Shown: in pieces, positions 17,658 through 25,194 of the stretch
Numbering within the stretch: position 1 is the stretch's first letter
Layout of the letters: each line of letters begins with the position of its first letter
From: Streptomyces sp. NBRC 110028
Lineage (GTDB): Bacteria; Actinomycetota; Actinomycetes; Streptomycetales; Streptomycetaceae
DNA: 64,000 nucleotides
Assembly: GCF_001417735.1 (NCBI RefSeq)
Contig: NZ_BBUZ01000032.1
Location: 124,001 to 188,000 of the forward strand
Reading direction: 5' to 3'
Notes under the pieces: generated by a model
What the model was told of the DNA's origin: nothing
The model's database searches: none
Seen by the model: the letters and a program-made list of their open reading frames with translations, nothing else
Translations under genes and position numbers: made by a program

Positions 17658-18287
17658 TCACGGCATCAGCAGCGGCCGCAGCCGGGTGGCCGCGATCCGC
17701 CGGGCCAGGGCATGGGAGGACCGCTTGAGCGCACCCTGCGCGCCCAGCGCCACGAGCGTGCCGACCACGGCACCGGCCACCACGTCGTGCGGATAGTGGA
17801 CACCGATCCAGACCCGGGACGCCGCCATCGCGACGGTGGCCACGGCGGCGAGAGCGCCGAGCCGGCGGGAGACGAAGAACAGGGCGACCGCGGCCGCGGC
17901 GGCGATGGCCACGTGGTTGCTGGGGAAGGACCAGTCGCCCGGCGCGGGGCACGCCTCCAGCGTGCTCATGTGCAGGCTCCGGCAGGGCCGGTCCTCGCGC
18001 ACCACCAGCTTCAGCACCGAGTCCACGGCATACGCCAGCACGGCGGCCACCGGCACCGCCAGGGCCGTCAACGCGGCCCCGGCCCCGGCGCGGCGCGCCC
18101 GCCACCAGCCCAGCACCATGAGCACGGCGAACACCACGAGCCCGTAGGCCGACCACGCGGAGATCGCGCCGTCCAGCCAGCCGGGGGCGCGATGCGACAG
18201 GTCCACGACGGCCGTGTAGGCCGACGCGTCGAGGGACGAGCCGTCGACCGCGAGCTGTGATGCTTCGGCGAAGGGGGGTGCTGCCAT
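17658..18287 (-). CDS. PAP2-superfamily membrane phosphatase
   Basis: The 209-residue polytopic enzyme has the three phosphatase motifs in order: KLVVREDRP, FPSNHVA (the PSGH variant with Asn) and SRVWIGVHYPHD. It would hydrolyse a lipid phosphate or pyrophosphate such as phosphatidate or undecaprenyl pyrophosphate at the membrane surface. GAGAGGG supports ATG 18287; ATG 18305 is an alternative. It ends 73 bases upstream of the response regulator in the same direction and may be cotranscribed with it. Confidence 0.9.
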   Translation of the reverse strand: MAAPPFAEASQLAVDGSSLDASAYTAVVDLSHRAPGWLDGAISAWSAYGLVVFAVLMVLGWWRARRAGAGAALTALAVPVAAVLAYAVDSVLKLVVREDRPCRSLHMSTLEACPAPGDWSFPSNHVAIAAAAAVALFFVSRRLGALAAVATVAMAASRVWIGVHYPHDVVAGAVVGTLVALGAQGALKRSSHALARRIAATRLRPLLMP

Positions 18288-18341
18288 CGGCGCGGGCCCT
18301 CTCATACTGGACGGACGGGCGCCGAAACGGCACCCGAGTGA

Positions 18342-18376
18342 CTACAATCCTGTAGACGGTCTACTGAACTGTAGAC
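18342..18376. promoter_or_regulatory. BlaI-type operator cluster
   Basis: Overlapping palindromes are present: CTACA-N4-TGTAG (18342-18355), GTAGAC-G-GTCTAC (18352-18364) and GTCTAC-N6-GTAGAC (18359-18376). BlaI/MecI proteins bind TACA/TGTA dyads of this type. The cluster sits between the PAP2 gene and blaI-like gene and could control both. Confidence 0.7.
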
Positions 18377-18400
18377 GATGGCGGGGTGAGGATCGTTCCC

Positions 18401-18772
18401 ATGACCGACGAGAAGGACGAACGGCGCCCGGCGGGCGAGCTGGAAGCCGCCGTCATGGCCGCCCTGTGGGCCGCTGACGCGCCGCTCACCCCCGGCCGCG
18501 TGCAGCTCGAACTCGGCGTCGGCCTGGCGCGTACGACGGTGACGACGATCCTGTCCCGCCTGCACGACAAGGGCGTGGTCGGCCGCGAGCGGCAGGGCCG
18601 CGGCTACGCGTACTTCCCCGTCCAGGACGCCCCCGGGCTCACCGCCCGGCGCATGCACGGGGAACTGGCGCGGGACACCGACCGGGAGACGGTCCTGGCC
18701 CGGTTCGTCGCCCAGCTCAGCGCCGACGACGAGCAGGTGCTGCGCCGGCTGCTGGAAGCGGAGGAGCGGTGA
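18401..18772 (+). CDS. BlaI/MecI/CopY-family repressor
   Basis: The 123-residue winged-helix repressor begins MTDEKDERRPAGELEAAVMAAL, with recognition region ARTTVTTILSRLHDKGVVGRERQGR, the hallmark of the family, and a C-terminal dimerisation helix. GAGG nine bases upstream favours ATG 18401 over GTG 18386. It is coupled to the following M56 peptidase gene, which would cleave or trigger loss of the repressor. Confidence 0.92.
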   Translation: MTDEKDERRPAGELEAAVMAALWAADAPLTPGRVQLELGVGLARTTVTTILSRLHDKGVVGRERQGRGYAYFPVQDAPGLTARRMHGELARDTDRETVLARFVAQLSADDEQVLRRLLEAEER

Positions 18773-19698
18773 GCGCCCTGCTGCTGGTCCCCCTGCTGCT
18801 GCCCTTCGCGGCACCGCCGTCGGCCCGGCACACCCTCGCCCGCCTGGACCCGGTCACCGCGCTGTGGGTGCTGACCGCCTCCGCCCTGCTGCTGGCCGGC
18901 GCGTGCGTGGCCGCCCTGGGCGCCCTGGTGCTGACCGGACTGCTCACGTTCCCCCCGTTCGCGGCGCTCGGCGAGCTGGTCCACCCCCTGCGCACCCCCT
19001 CCGGCCTGCTCGTCCTGCCCGCGGCCGCGCTGGCCACCGGCGCGCTCACCGTCTGCGTCTGGACCCTCGGACGTTCGGCCCTCCGTCAGGCCCGCACCTT
19101 CCGCACCGCCCGTAGCCAGGCCGAAAGCCGCCCCGCCGCGGGGGACCTGTGCGTCATCGACTCGCCCCACCCGGACGCGTACGCGCTGCCCGGCCGCCCG
19201 CAGCGCATCGTCGTCACCACCGCCATGCTGCGCAGCCTCGACCCGGCCGAGCGCGAGGCGCTCTTCGCCCATGAGCGCGCCCACAACCGGGCCGGCCACC
19301 ACTACTTCCTCGCCGCCGCCGAACTCGCCGCCCACTGCCACCCCGCCCTGCGCGGGCTGCGCGCCGACATCCGGCTCGCCGCCGAACGCGCCGCCGACGA
19401 GGCCGCCGCCGGGGCCGTCGGCGACCGGCACCTCACGGCCAGGGCCATCGCCCGGGCCGCGCTGGCCGGTCATGCCTCGCCTTCCGCCCGCCCGGACTTC
19501 GCGGCCGCGGCGGCCGCCGGCCCGGTCCCGCGGCGCGTCGCCGCGCTCCTGGCGCCCGGGGGGCGACCGGCCCCGGTCAGGCGCGGCGCCGCCCTGCTCC
19601 TGGCCGTCTGCGCGCTCCTGTCGGCAGGCGCCGCGACGACCGATGTGCTCGCCTTCCATCACGACGTCGAAGTCGCCCAAGGGGAGGAGAGCCGCTGA
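18769..19698 (+). CDS. M56 (BlaR1-like) membrane metallopeptidase
   Basis: The 309-residue protein has N-terminal helices, a cytoplasmic zinc peptidase loop with HERAH (HExxH form) and an E-rich helix downstream (RLAAERAADEAAAG) that can give the third ligand, then a C-terminal helix. The GTG start overlaps the blaI-like stop. There is no penicillin-binding sensor domain after the last helix, so the signal is probably not a beta-lactam bound covalently. It works with the repressor as a proteolytic switch. Confidence 0.88.
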   Translation: MSALLLVPLLLPFAAPPSARHTLARLDPVTALWVLTASALLLAGACVAALGALVLTGLLTFPPFAALGELVHPLRTPSGLLVLPAAALATGALTVCVWTLGRSALRQARTFRTARSQAESRPAAGDLCVIDSPHPDAYALPGRPQRIVVTTAMLRSLDPAEREALFAHERAHNRAGHHYFLAAAELAAHCHPALRGLRADIRLAAERAADEAAAGAVGDRHLTARAIARAALAGHASPSARPDFAAAAAAGPVPRRVAALLAPGGRPAPVRRGAALLLAVCALLSAGAATTDVLAFHHDVEVAQGEESR

Positions 19699-19763
19699 CA
19701 GCCGCTGACCAGCCGGCCGCGGATTCCCTCGCACAGCTCGTTCACTTGGAAGGCGGCCGCACG

Positions 19764-20552
19764 ATGCGTCCGAGCGCAGCCTCCTCTCTTCTGCCGGTCA
19801 ACACCACGCTGGCCGTGCTGCTCGTCCTGCTCCTCCTGGCCGCGACCGGAGCCGTCGCCCTCTTCCGCCTGTCGCCGGACGCGCGCACGCACCGGGCCCG
19901 GCAGGTCCTGCTGGCCGGGGTGCGTGCCGCGCTCCAGCTGGCCGTCGTCTCCACGATCATCGCGTGGGTGGTGCGCTCGCCCCTCGCGACGGTGGCCTTC
20001 CTGGTCGTGATGCTGGGCGTGGCGGTGCGGACCGCCGGGCGGCGCCTGACCACGGACGGATCGTGGTGGGTGACGCTGTGGCCCATCGGCTTGAGCGTGC
20101 TGCCGGTCGTGAGCGTGCTGCTGCTGAGCGGCCTGGTACCGCCGAAGGGCATCGTGCTGATTCCGGTGACCGGGATCTTCATCGGCGGGGCGCTGACCGC
20201 GACCGTGCTGTCGGGCCGGCGGGCGCTGGACGAACTCAACCTGCGGTACGGCGAGTTCGAGGCAGGGCTGGCCGTGGGGATGTCGGACCGGGACGCCCGC
20301 ATGGAGATCGCGCGCCCGGCCGCGTCGGACGCCCTGCTGCCAGGTCTCGACCAGACGCGCACCGTTGGCCTGGTGACGCTCCCGGGCGCCTTCGTCGGCA
20401 TGCTGCTGGGCGGCGCCAGTCCCGTCGCCGCGGGAGCGGTCCAACTGTTCGTCCTCGTCGCCCTGATGGCGATCCAGGCGGTGGCCGTCGCCTGCACCGT
20501 TGAACTCATCGCCCGTGGCCACCTGCACCGCCCCAAGGACCATCGCAGGTGA
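19764..20552 (+). CDS. FetB/UPF0014-family ABC permease
   Basis: The 262-residue protein has about seven helices and UPF0014 features: RQVLLAGVRAALQLAVVSTIIAWVV, IPVTGIFIGGALTATVLSGRRALDE and LVTLPGAFVGMLLGGASPVAAG. Family members work as permease of a putative iron or metal-export ABC transporter with a FetA-type ATPase. No ATPase gene is adjacent, so it must use one elsewhere. GGAAGG precedes ATG 19764; a TTG at 19746 is less likely. Confidence 0.85.
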   Translation: MRPSAASSLLPVNTTLAVLLVLLLLAATGAVALFRLSPDARTHRARQVLLAGVRAALQLAVVSTIIAWVVRSPLATVAFLVVMLGVAVRTAGRRLTTDGSWWVTLWPIGLSVLPVVSVLLLSGLVPPKGIVLIPVTGIFIGGALTATVLSGRRALDELNLRYGEFEAGLAVGMSDRDARMEIARPAASDALLPGLDQTRTVGLVTLPGAFVGMLLGGASPVAAGAVQLFVLVALMAIQAVAVACTVELIARGHLHRPKDHRR

Positions 20553-20607
20553 GGGCGCCGCATATTCCGATGGCACCCCGGCTCGTGGTCTTCGTACACT
20601 GACCGGC

Positions 20608-21006
20608 ATGGCATGCCGCATCAGTGAGCTGGTCATCGACTGCGCCGATCCCGACCGGCTCGCCGCGTTCTGGAGCGAGGTCCTGGGCTACGTCGAACTC
20701 GGCCGGGAGGACGACGGAAGCATCGAGATCGGCCCGCCCGTCGGCTTCGGCGGCCCGCAGCCCACCCTCGTCCTCAGCCCCAGCGGCGACCCGCGGCCCG
20801 GCAAGCTCCGGCTGCACATCGACGTCAACGCCACCGACCGCGACCAGGACGCCGAGCTGGAGCGGCTGCTCGCTCTCGGCGCCAGGCCCGCCGACGTCGG
20901 CCAGACCGGCACCGAGAACTGGCACGTCCTGGCCGACCCGGAAGGCAACGAATTCTGCCTCCTGCACGCCCGGATCCAGCCCCTGGGGGATCCGCGCCGG
21001 ATCTGA
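20608..21006 (+). CDS. VOC-superfamily (glyoxalase/bleomycin-resistance fold) protein
   Basis: The 132-residue protein has two beta-alpha-beta-beta-beta modules. It opens CRISELVIDCADPDRLAAFW and ends DPEGNEFCLL, the typical VOC boundaries. Such proteins are metal-dependent lyases or dioxygenases, or ligand binders. The C-terminal Glu of GNEFC is a likely metal ligand. It is monocistronic, and substrate cannot be predicted. Confidence 0.85.
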   Translation: MACRISELVIDCADPDRLAAFWSEVLGYVELGREDDGSIEIGPPVGFGGPQPTLVLSPSGDPRPGKLRLHIDVNATDRDQDAELERLLALGARPADVGQTGTENWHVLADPEGNEFCLLHARIQPLGDPRRI

Positions 21007-21065
21007 GTACGTCCTGAGTATCCGAGCGGATACGGAGCCGGTCAGGCCCCCCGATCCTTGTCCGC

Positions 21066-21353
21066 ATGAGTGAGACACCGGTCAAACAGCAGAGCACGGC
21101 CGCGTTCCACGGCCAGGCGATCGCCTCCTTCGCCGTCGCGATGGCGGCCACCGCCATCGGCATCTTCCAGCTGAACGCCGACGCCTGGGTGCGCGGCTTC
21201 CTGGCCATCGCGGTCCTCTACCTGGTGACGTCCGCCTTCACCCTCGCCAAGGTGATCCGGGACCGGCAGGAGGCCGGGCAGATCGTCAGCCGGGTCGACC
21301 AGGCGCGTGTGGAGAAGCTGCTCGCCGAGCACGATCCCTTCGAAAAGCTGTGA
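21066..21353 (+). CDS. YiaA/YiaB-family small inner membrane protein
   Basis: The 95-residue protein has two hydrophobic helices (about residues 16-36 and 45-65) separated by LNADAW, then a charged amphipathic C-terminus. The pattern fits the yiaA/B domain, whose role is unknown. An 8-base tandem repeat starts in its last codons. Confidence 0.85.
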   Translation: MSETPVKQQSTAAFHGQAIASFAVAMAATAIGIFQLNADAWVRGFLAIAVLYLVTSAFTLAKVIRDRQEAGQIVSRVDQARVEKLLAEHDPFEKL

Positions 21354-21368
21354 AGCTGTGAAGCTGTA
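21345..21368 (+). repeat. Triplicate 8-bp tandem repeat AAGCTGTG
   Basis: Three near-perfect copies of AAGCTGTG span the stop codon of the YiaA-like gene; the last copy ends in A. Probably replication slippage. Confidence 0.75.
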
Positions 21369-21484
21369 AACCCGTTCCCAGCCCCCCACTCCTGGGGATC
21401 CCGCTGGTCAGGTCCATGGCCGGTTGAGGGAACCACACCGGACTTTTCTTCCGCCACACCTCTTGACGTGCCCCACGGCACGGT

Positions 21485-21514
21485 TGTGCAATCGATGCCG
21501 TCATCGATTGCACA
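21485..21514. promoter_or_regulatory. Perfect inverted repeat, LacI-type operator before the aldolase operon
   Basis: TGTGCAATCGAT (21485-21496) and ATCGATTGCACA (21503-21514) are perfect 12-base arms with a 6-base spacer, 12 bases before the ATG at 21527. One arm also precedes the LacI gene at 24139. Repressor binding here would block both initiation and the ribosome site region. Confidence 0.85.
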
Positions 21515-21526
21515 GGAGTGTGTCTC

Positions 21527-22447
21527 ATGAATCCCATGGATCTGCGCGGTCTCGTCCCCGCCCCGGTCACCGCGTTCACGGCCGACGGCGAGGTCGACCA
21601 CACGGCCAATGCCGGCCTGGCCCGCTGGCTGGTGTCCGTCGAGGGGGTCAAGGGGCTGGTCTGCCTCGGGCACGCCGGTGAGGGCACGTACCTCACCGCG
21701 GAGGAGCAGGTGGCACTCATCGGCACGCTCGTCGAGGCGGTGGACGGCCGGGTCCCGATCATCGCGGGCATCACCGGTGAGGGCACGAAGACCGCGGCGC
21801 TGGAGGCCCGCCGGGCGGCCGACGCCGGCGCTGTCGGCGCCCTGGTCTACCCCTCGCACGGCTGGCTGCGCTTCGGGTTCCAGCCCGGCGCGCCGCAGGA
21901 GCGCTACCGGGCCATCCACGAGGAGTCCGGCCTGCAGTGCATCCTCTTCCAGTACCCGGACGCCACCAAGGCCACCTACGACCTTCAGACGCAGCTGGAC
22001 ATCGCGGCCCAGCCCGGCGTCGTCGCGACCAAGAACGGCGTGCGCAACATGCGCCGCTGGGACACCGAGATCCCGGTGCTGCGCGAGCGGTTCCCGGATC
22101 TGCAGATCCTGACCTGCCACGACGAATACCTGCTGCACACCATGTTCGACGTGGACGGCGCCCTGGTGGGCTACGGCGGTCTGGCGCCCGAGCCGCTGGT
22201 GGAGTTCATCGCCGCCGGTAAGGCGAAGGACTACCCCACGGCGCGGGAGATCCACGACCGGCTGCTGCCGGTGACCAAGGCGGTCTACCACCGCGGCTCA
22301 CACATGGAGGGCACCGTCGCGCTCAAGCTCGGCCTGGTCGCCCGCGGCGTCCTCGAGGACGCCACCGTCCGCCAGCCGCTGCGGCCGCTGTCCGATGGTG
22401 CCGCCGCGGAGATCGAGCTCGCCCTCAAGCAGGCGGGGCTCGTCTGA
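21527..22447 (+). CDS. DapA-family (dihydrodipicolinate synthase/NAL) class I aldolase
   Basis: The 306-residue (beta/alpha)8 aldolase keeps Schiff-base lysine K169 in GVVATKNGVRN and a tyrosine at Y143 (LFQYP). The substrate loop GHAGEGTYLT replaces the usual GTTGE of true DapA, so it is unlikely to be lysine biosynthesis. It probably cleaves or forms a 2-oxo acid in catabolism, alongside the MFS transporter and LacI repressor. AGGAG precedes ATG 21527. Confidence 0.85.
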   Translation: MNPMDLRGLVPAPVTAFTADGEVDHTANAGLARWLVSVEGVKGLVCLGHAGEGTYLTAEEQVALIGTLVEAVDGRVPIIAGITGEGTKTAALEARRAADAGAVGALVYPSHGWLRFGFQPGAPQERYRAIHEESGLQCILFQYPDATKATYDLQTQLDIAAQPGVVATKNGVRNMRRWDTEIPVLRERFPDLQILTCHDEYLLHTMFDVDGALVGYGGLAPEPLVEFIAAGKAKDYPTAREIHDRLLPVTKAVYHRGSHMEGTVALKLGLVARGVLEDATVRQPLRPLSDGAAAEIELALKQAGLV

Positions 22448-22616
22448 GCGGCGCCCGCCGAGAAGCACGACATGAGGACCCGGCAGTCTCTCCCGCCTGC
22501 CGGGTCAGGCAGGATCGGCAGCGCAGTCCGCCCATCCCGCGTCCCGCCCGCCGCCGCGTGTTCCCCTCCGGACCGGCCGGCACCACCTCCCACCGCAATG
22601 GCGAGGAACGAACGAC

Positions 22617-24002
22617 ATGACCACCACTTCGGTTGCCGATGAGGCAACGGCGAGGGCTTCCCACGCCGCCCTCGTCGCCCGCCTCGAGCGGCTTCCCGTC
22701 ACCCGCCGGCTGATGCTGATCCGCGTGATCGTCGGCAGCGCCACCTTCTTCGACGCCTACACCGTCCTGGCCATCGCGTTCGCGATGCCGCAACTGGTGG
22801 ACGCATGGCACCTGGGATCCGCCCAGGTCGGCCTCATCCTGTCCGCCGGCTACGTGGGCCAGCTCGTCGGAGCGCTGGTCTTCGGAGCGCTGGCGGAGAA
22901 GGTCGGCCGCCTGCCCACGCTGCTCATCACCCTCGTGCTCTTCGCCTCCATGGACATCGCCTGCCTGTTCGCGTGGAGCGGCACGTCCATGATGGTGTTC
23001 CGCTTTGTGCAGGGCATCGGCACCGGCGGTGAGGTGCCGGTGGCCAGCGCCTACATCAACGAGTTCATCGGCGCCCGCAAGCGGGGCCGCTTCTTCCTCC
23101 TGTACGAGGTCATCTTCCCGGCCGGTCTGATGTTCGCCGGCATCGCCGGATACTTCCTGGTGCCGATGTTCGGCTGGAAGGCCCTGTTCGTCGTCGGCAT
23201 CGTCCCGTCGGTGCTGGCCATCCCGCTGCGCCGGCTGATGCCCGAATCCCCGCGCTGGCTCGCCTCCAAGGGCCGCTTCGAGGAGGCCGAGGCGGTGGTG
23301 GCGAAGCTGGAGAAGGACGCGGCCGGGCAGGGTCTGCCGCTGCCCGAGCCGAGGGTCCGTCCGCTCGCCGCCACGGCCACGGCCCGGTCCGGCTGGCGGG
23401 AGCTGTTCACCGGCGTCTACCGCAAGCGGACCCTGATGATCTGGGTCCTGTGGATCTGCGTCTACATGGTCAACAACGGCCTGGTGACCTGGCTGCCCAC
23501 CCTCTACAAGCAGGTGTTCCACCTTCCGCTGGAAACCAGCCTCGCCTACGGATGGATCACCTCCGGCGCCGGCGTCGTCGCCTCGGTCATCTGCGCCCTG
23601 CTGATCGACAAGGTCGGCCGCAAGCGCTGGTACTCCGCCGCGTTCCTGGCCGCCACCATTCCGCTCCTGCTCCTCACGGCGCTGGGCGCCACGACGGCCA
23701 CCCAGGTCGTGATCCTCGCCCCGATCGCCTACGCGATCCTGCAGACGATCTCCTTCTCGCTCTACCTCTACTCCGCCGAGCTCTACCCCACCCGGCTCCG
23801 CGCGATCGGCACCGGCTTCGGCAGCGCCTGGCTCAGGGCGGGCTCGTCCCTCGGCCCGGTCATGGTGGGCTGGATCGTCGCCGACCTGGGCGTTCGCTAC
23901 GTCTTCAGCGCCTTCGCCGCCGTGGCACTCATCGGTGGCCTGGTCACGACGGTCTTCGCGGTCGAGACCAGGGGCAGGGTCCTGGAGGAACTCTCACCCT
24001 GA
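22617..24002 (+). CDS. MFS transporter (sugar/organic-acid porter type)
   Basis: The 461-residue, 12-helix porter has the loop motif GALAEKVGRLPTLL, an RFVQGIGTGGEVPVASAYINE helix typical of the sialate/aromatic-acid/sugar porter group, PESPRWLASKGRFEEAEAV in the central loop and a second-half VGRKRW motif. It likely imports the substrate of the upstream aldolase. GAGGAACGAACGAC precedes ATG 22617. The gap from the aldolase gene is about 170 bases, so they may or may not share a transcript. Confidence 0.88.
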   Translation: MTTTSVADEATARASHAALVARLERLPVTRRLMLIRVIVGSATFFDAYTVLAIAFAMPQLVDAWHLGSAQVGLILSAGYVGQLVGALVFGALAEKVGRLPTLLITLVLFASMDIACLFAWSGTSMMVFRFVQGIGTGGEVPVASAYINEFIGARKRGRFFLLYEVIFPAGLMFAGIAGYFLVPMFGWKALFVVGIVPSVLAIPLRRLMPESPRWLASKGRFEEAEAVVAKLEKDAAGQGLPLPEPRVRPLAATATARSGWRELFTGVYRKRTLMIWVLWICVYMVNNGLVTWLPTLYKQVFHLPLETSLAYGWITSGAGVVASVICALLIDKVGRKRWYSAAFLAATIPLLLLTALGATTATQVVILAPIAYAILQTISFSLYLYSAELYPTRLRAIGTGFGSAWLRAGSSLGPVMVGWIVADLGVRYVFSAFAAVALIGGLVTTVFAVETRGRVLEELSP

Positions 24003-24057
24003 CCACCGCTCGTCCCGTCCGCCGGCGCCCCTGCTCCCGCGGGCGGGACGAGACGGA

Positions 24058-24070
24058 TGTGCAATCGATT
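24058..24070. promoter_or_regulatory. Third copy of the TGTGCAATCGAT operator
   Basis: TGTGCAATCGAT recurs at 24058-24069, about 70 bases before the LacI gene and identical to the arms at 21485-21514. It implies that the repressor controls itself and the aldolase operon. Confidence 0.8.
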
Positions 24071-24138
24071 CCCTTATCTGTTGCGCGAACGGTAGGCTTC
24101 TTTTGCCGAAGCGGGCCGACGGAAGGGGACACGGGACC

Positions 24139-25194
24139 ATGAACGGGCCGGACAACGGTGGATCGACGACTCCGGCAGGGGAAAGCAAGCCGCCGACCAT
24201 CGCCGACGTGGCCCGGGCCGCCGGAGTCAGTCCATCGACGGTCTCACGCGCCCTCAACCGTGAGCACCGCTTCTACCGCAGCCCGTCCGCCGCACGGATC
24301 CGCGAGGTCGCCGCCGAGATCGGTTACGCGCCCAACCCCGTGGCGGCCAACCTGCGCCGCCGGCAGACCAACACCATCGGTGTGCTGGTGCCCCGCCTCA
24401 CCGACACCGTGATGGCGATGCTCTACGAGGAGATCGCCTCCGCCGGCCTCAACCGCGGCTACCACACGCTCGTCGCCACCACCCACGACGACCCCGGCCG
24501 CGAACGGGAGAACGGCGAGGTCCTCCTCCAGCGCCGCGTCGACGGCCTGGTGCTCACCACCGCCCGCACCGACGGCGGCTTCTGCCAGGACCTCGCCCAC
24601 AAGGGCATCCCGTATGTGCTGGCCCTGCGGACGTACGGGGACAGCGCGGCCGCGGTGGGCGACGACCGCCTCGGCGGCTACCTCGCCACCCGCCACCTCA
24701 TCGACCTCGGCCACCAGCGCATCGCCCTGATCGCCGGACCGGGCTACGCCTCCAGCGCCCTCGGGCGGCGCGCCGGGTACGAGGACGCCCTGCGCGAGGC
24801 GGGCCTCCCGCTCGAGGAGGAGCTGATCCTGCCCTCCACGTTCAGCATGGAGAGCGGCGAGGACGCGGGCCGGCGGCTGCTCGGCCTCGCCCCCCGGCCC
24901 ACCGCGGTGTTCGCGGTCAACGACAACACGGCCATCGGCGTGCTCGCCGCCGTCCAGCGCGCGGGCCTGCGCGTGCCCGAGGACCTGTCCGTCGTCGGGT
25001 ACAACGACATCCCCCTGGCCTCCCGGCTCGCACTGCCGCTGACCACCGTCCGCGTCCCCTTCGGCACCATCGCCGCCGCGGCCGTCGACCAGCTCATCGA
25101 CCGCATCGCCGGTACCCCCGCCGGCACCCGCACCTTCGCCCCCACGCTCATCCCGCGCCGCACCACGGTCCGCGCGCGGGCTACTCCCGTGTGA
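24139..25194 (+). CDS. LacI/GalR-family repressor of the aldolase-MFS locus
   Basis: The 351-residue protein has a helix-turn-helix (TIADVARAAGVSPSTVSRAL) and hinge (NPVAANLRRRQT) in residues 20-75, then a periplasmic-binding-like sensor domain with VNDNTAIGVLAAVQRAGLRVPEDLSVVGYND. It would bind the TGTGCAATCGAT boxes and release on an intermediate of the pathway. Start 24139 is chosen by GGAAGGGGAC. Its 3' end overlaps the convergent glycosidase by 14 bases. Confidence 0.92.
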   Translation: MNGPDNGGSTTPAGESKPPTIADVARAAGVSPSTVSRALNREHRFYRSPSAARIREVAAEIGYAPNPVAANLRRRQTNTIGVLVPRLTDTVMAMLYEEIASAGLNRGYHTLVATTHDDPGRERENGEVLLQRRVDGLVLTTARTDGGFCQDLAHKGIPYVLALRTYGDSAAAVGDDRLGGYLATRHLIDLGHQRIALIAGPGYASSALGRRAGYEDALREAGLPLEEELILPSTFSMESGEDAGRRLLGLAPRPTAVFAVNDNTAIGVLAAVQRAGLRVPEDLSVVGYNDIPLASRLALPLTTVRVPFGTIAAAAVDQLIDRIAGTPAGTRTFAPTLIPRRTTVRARATPV

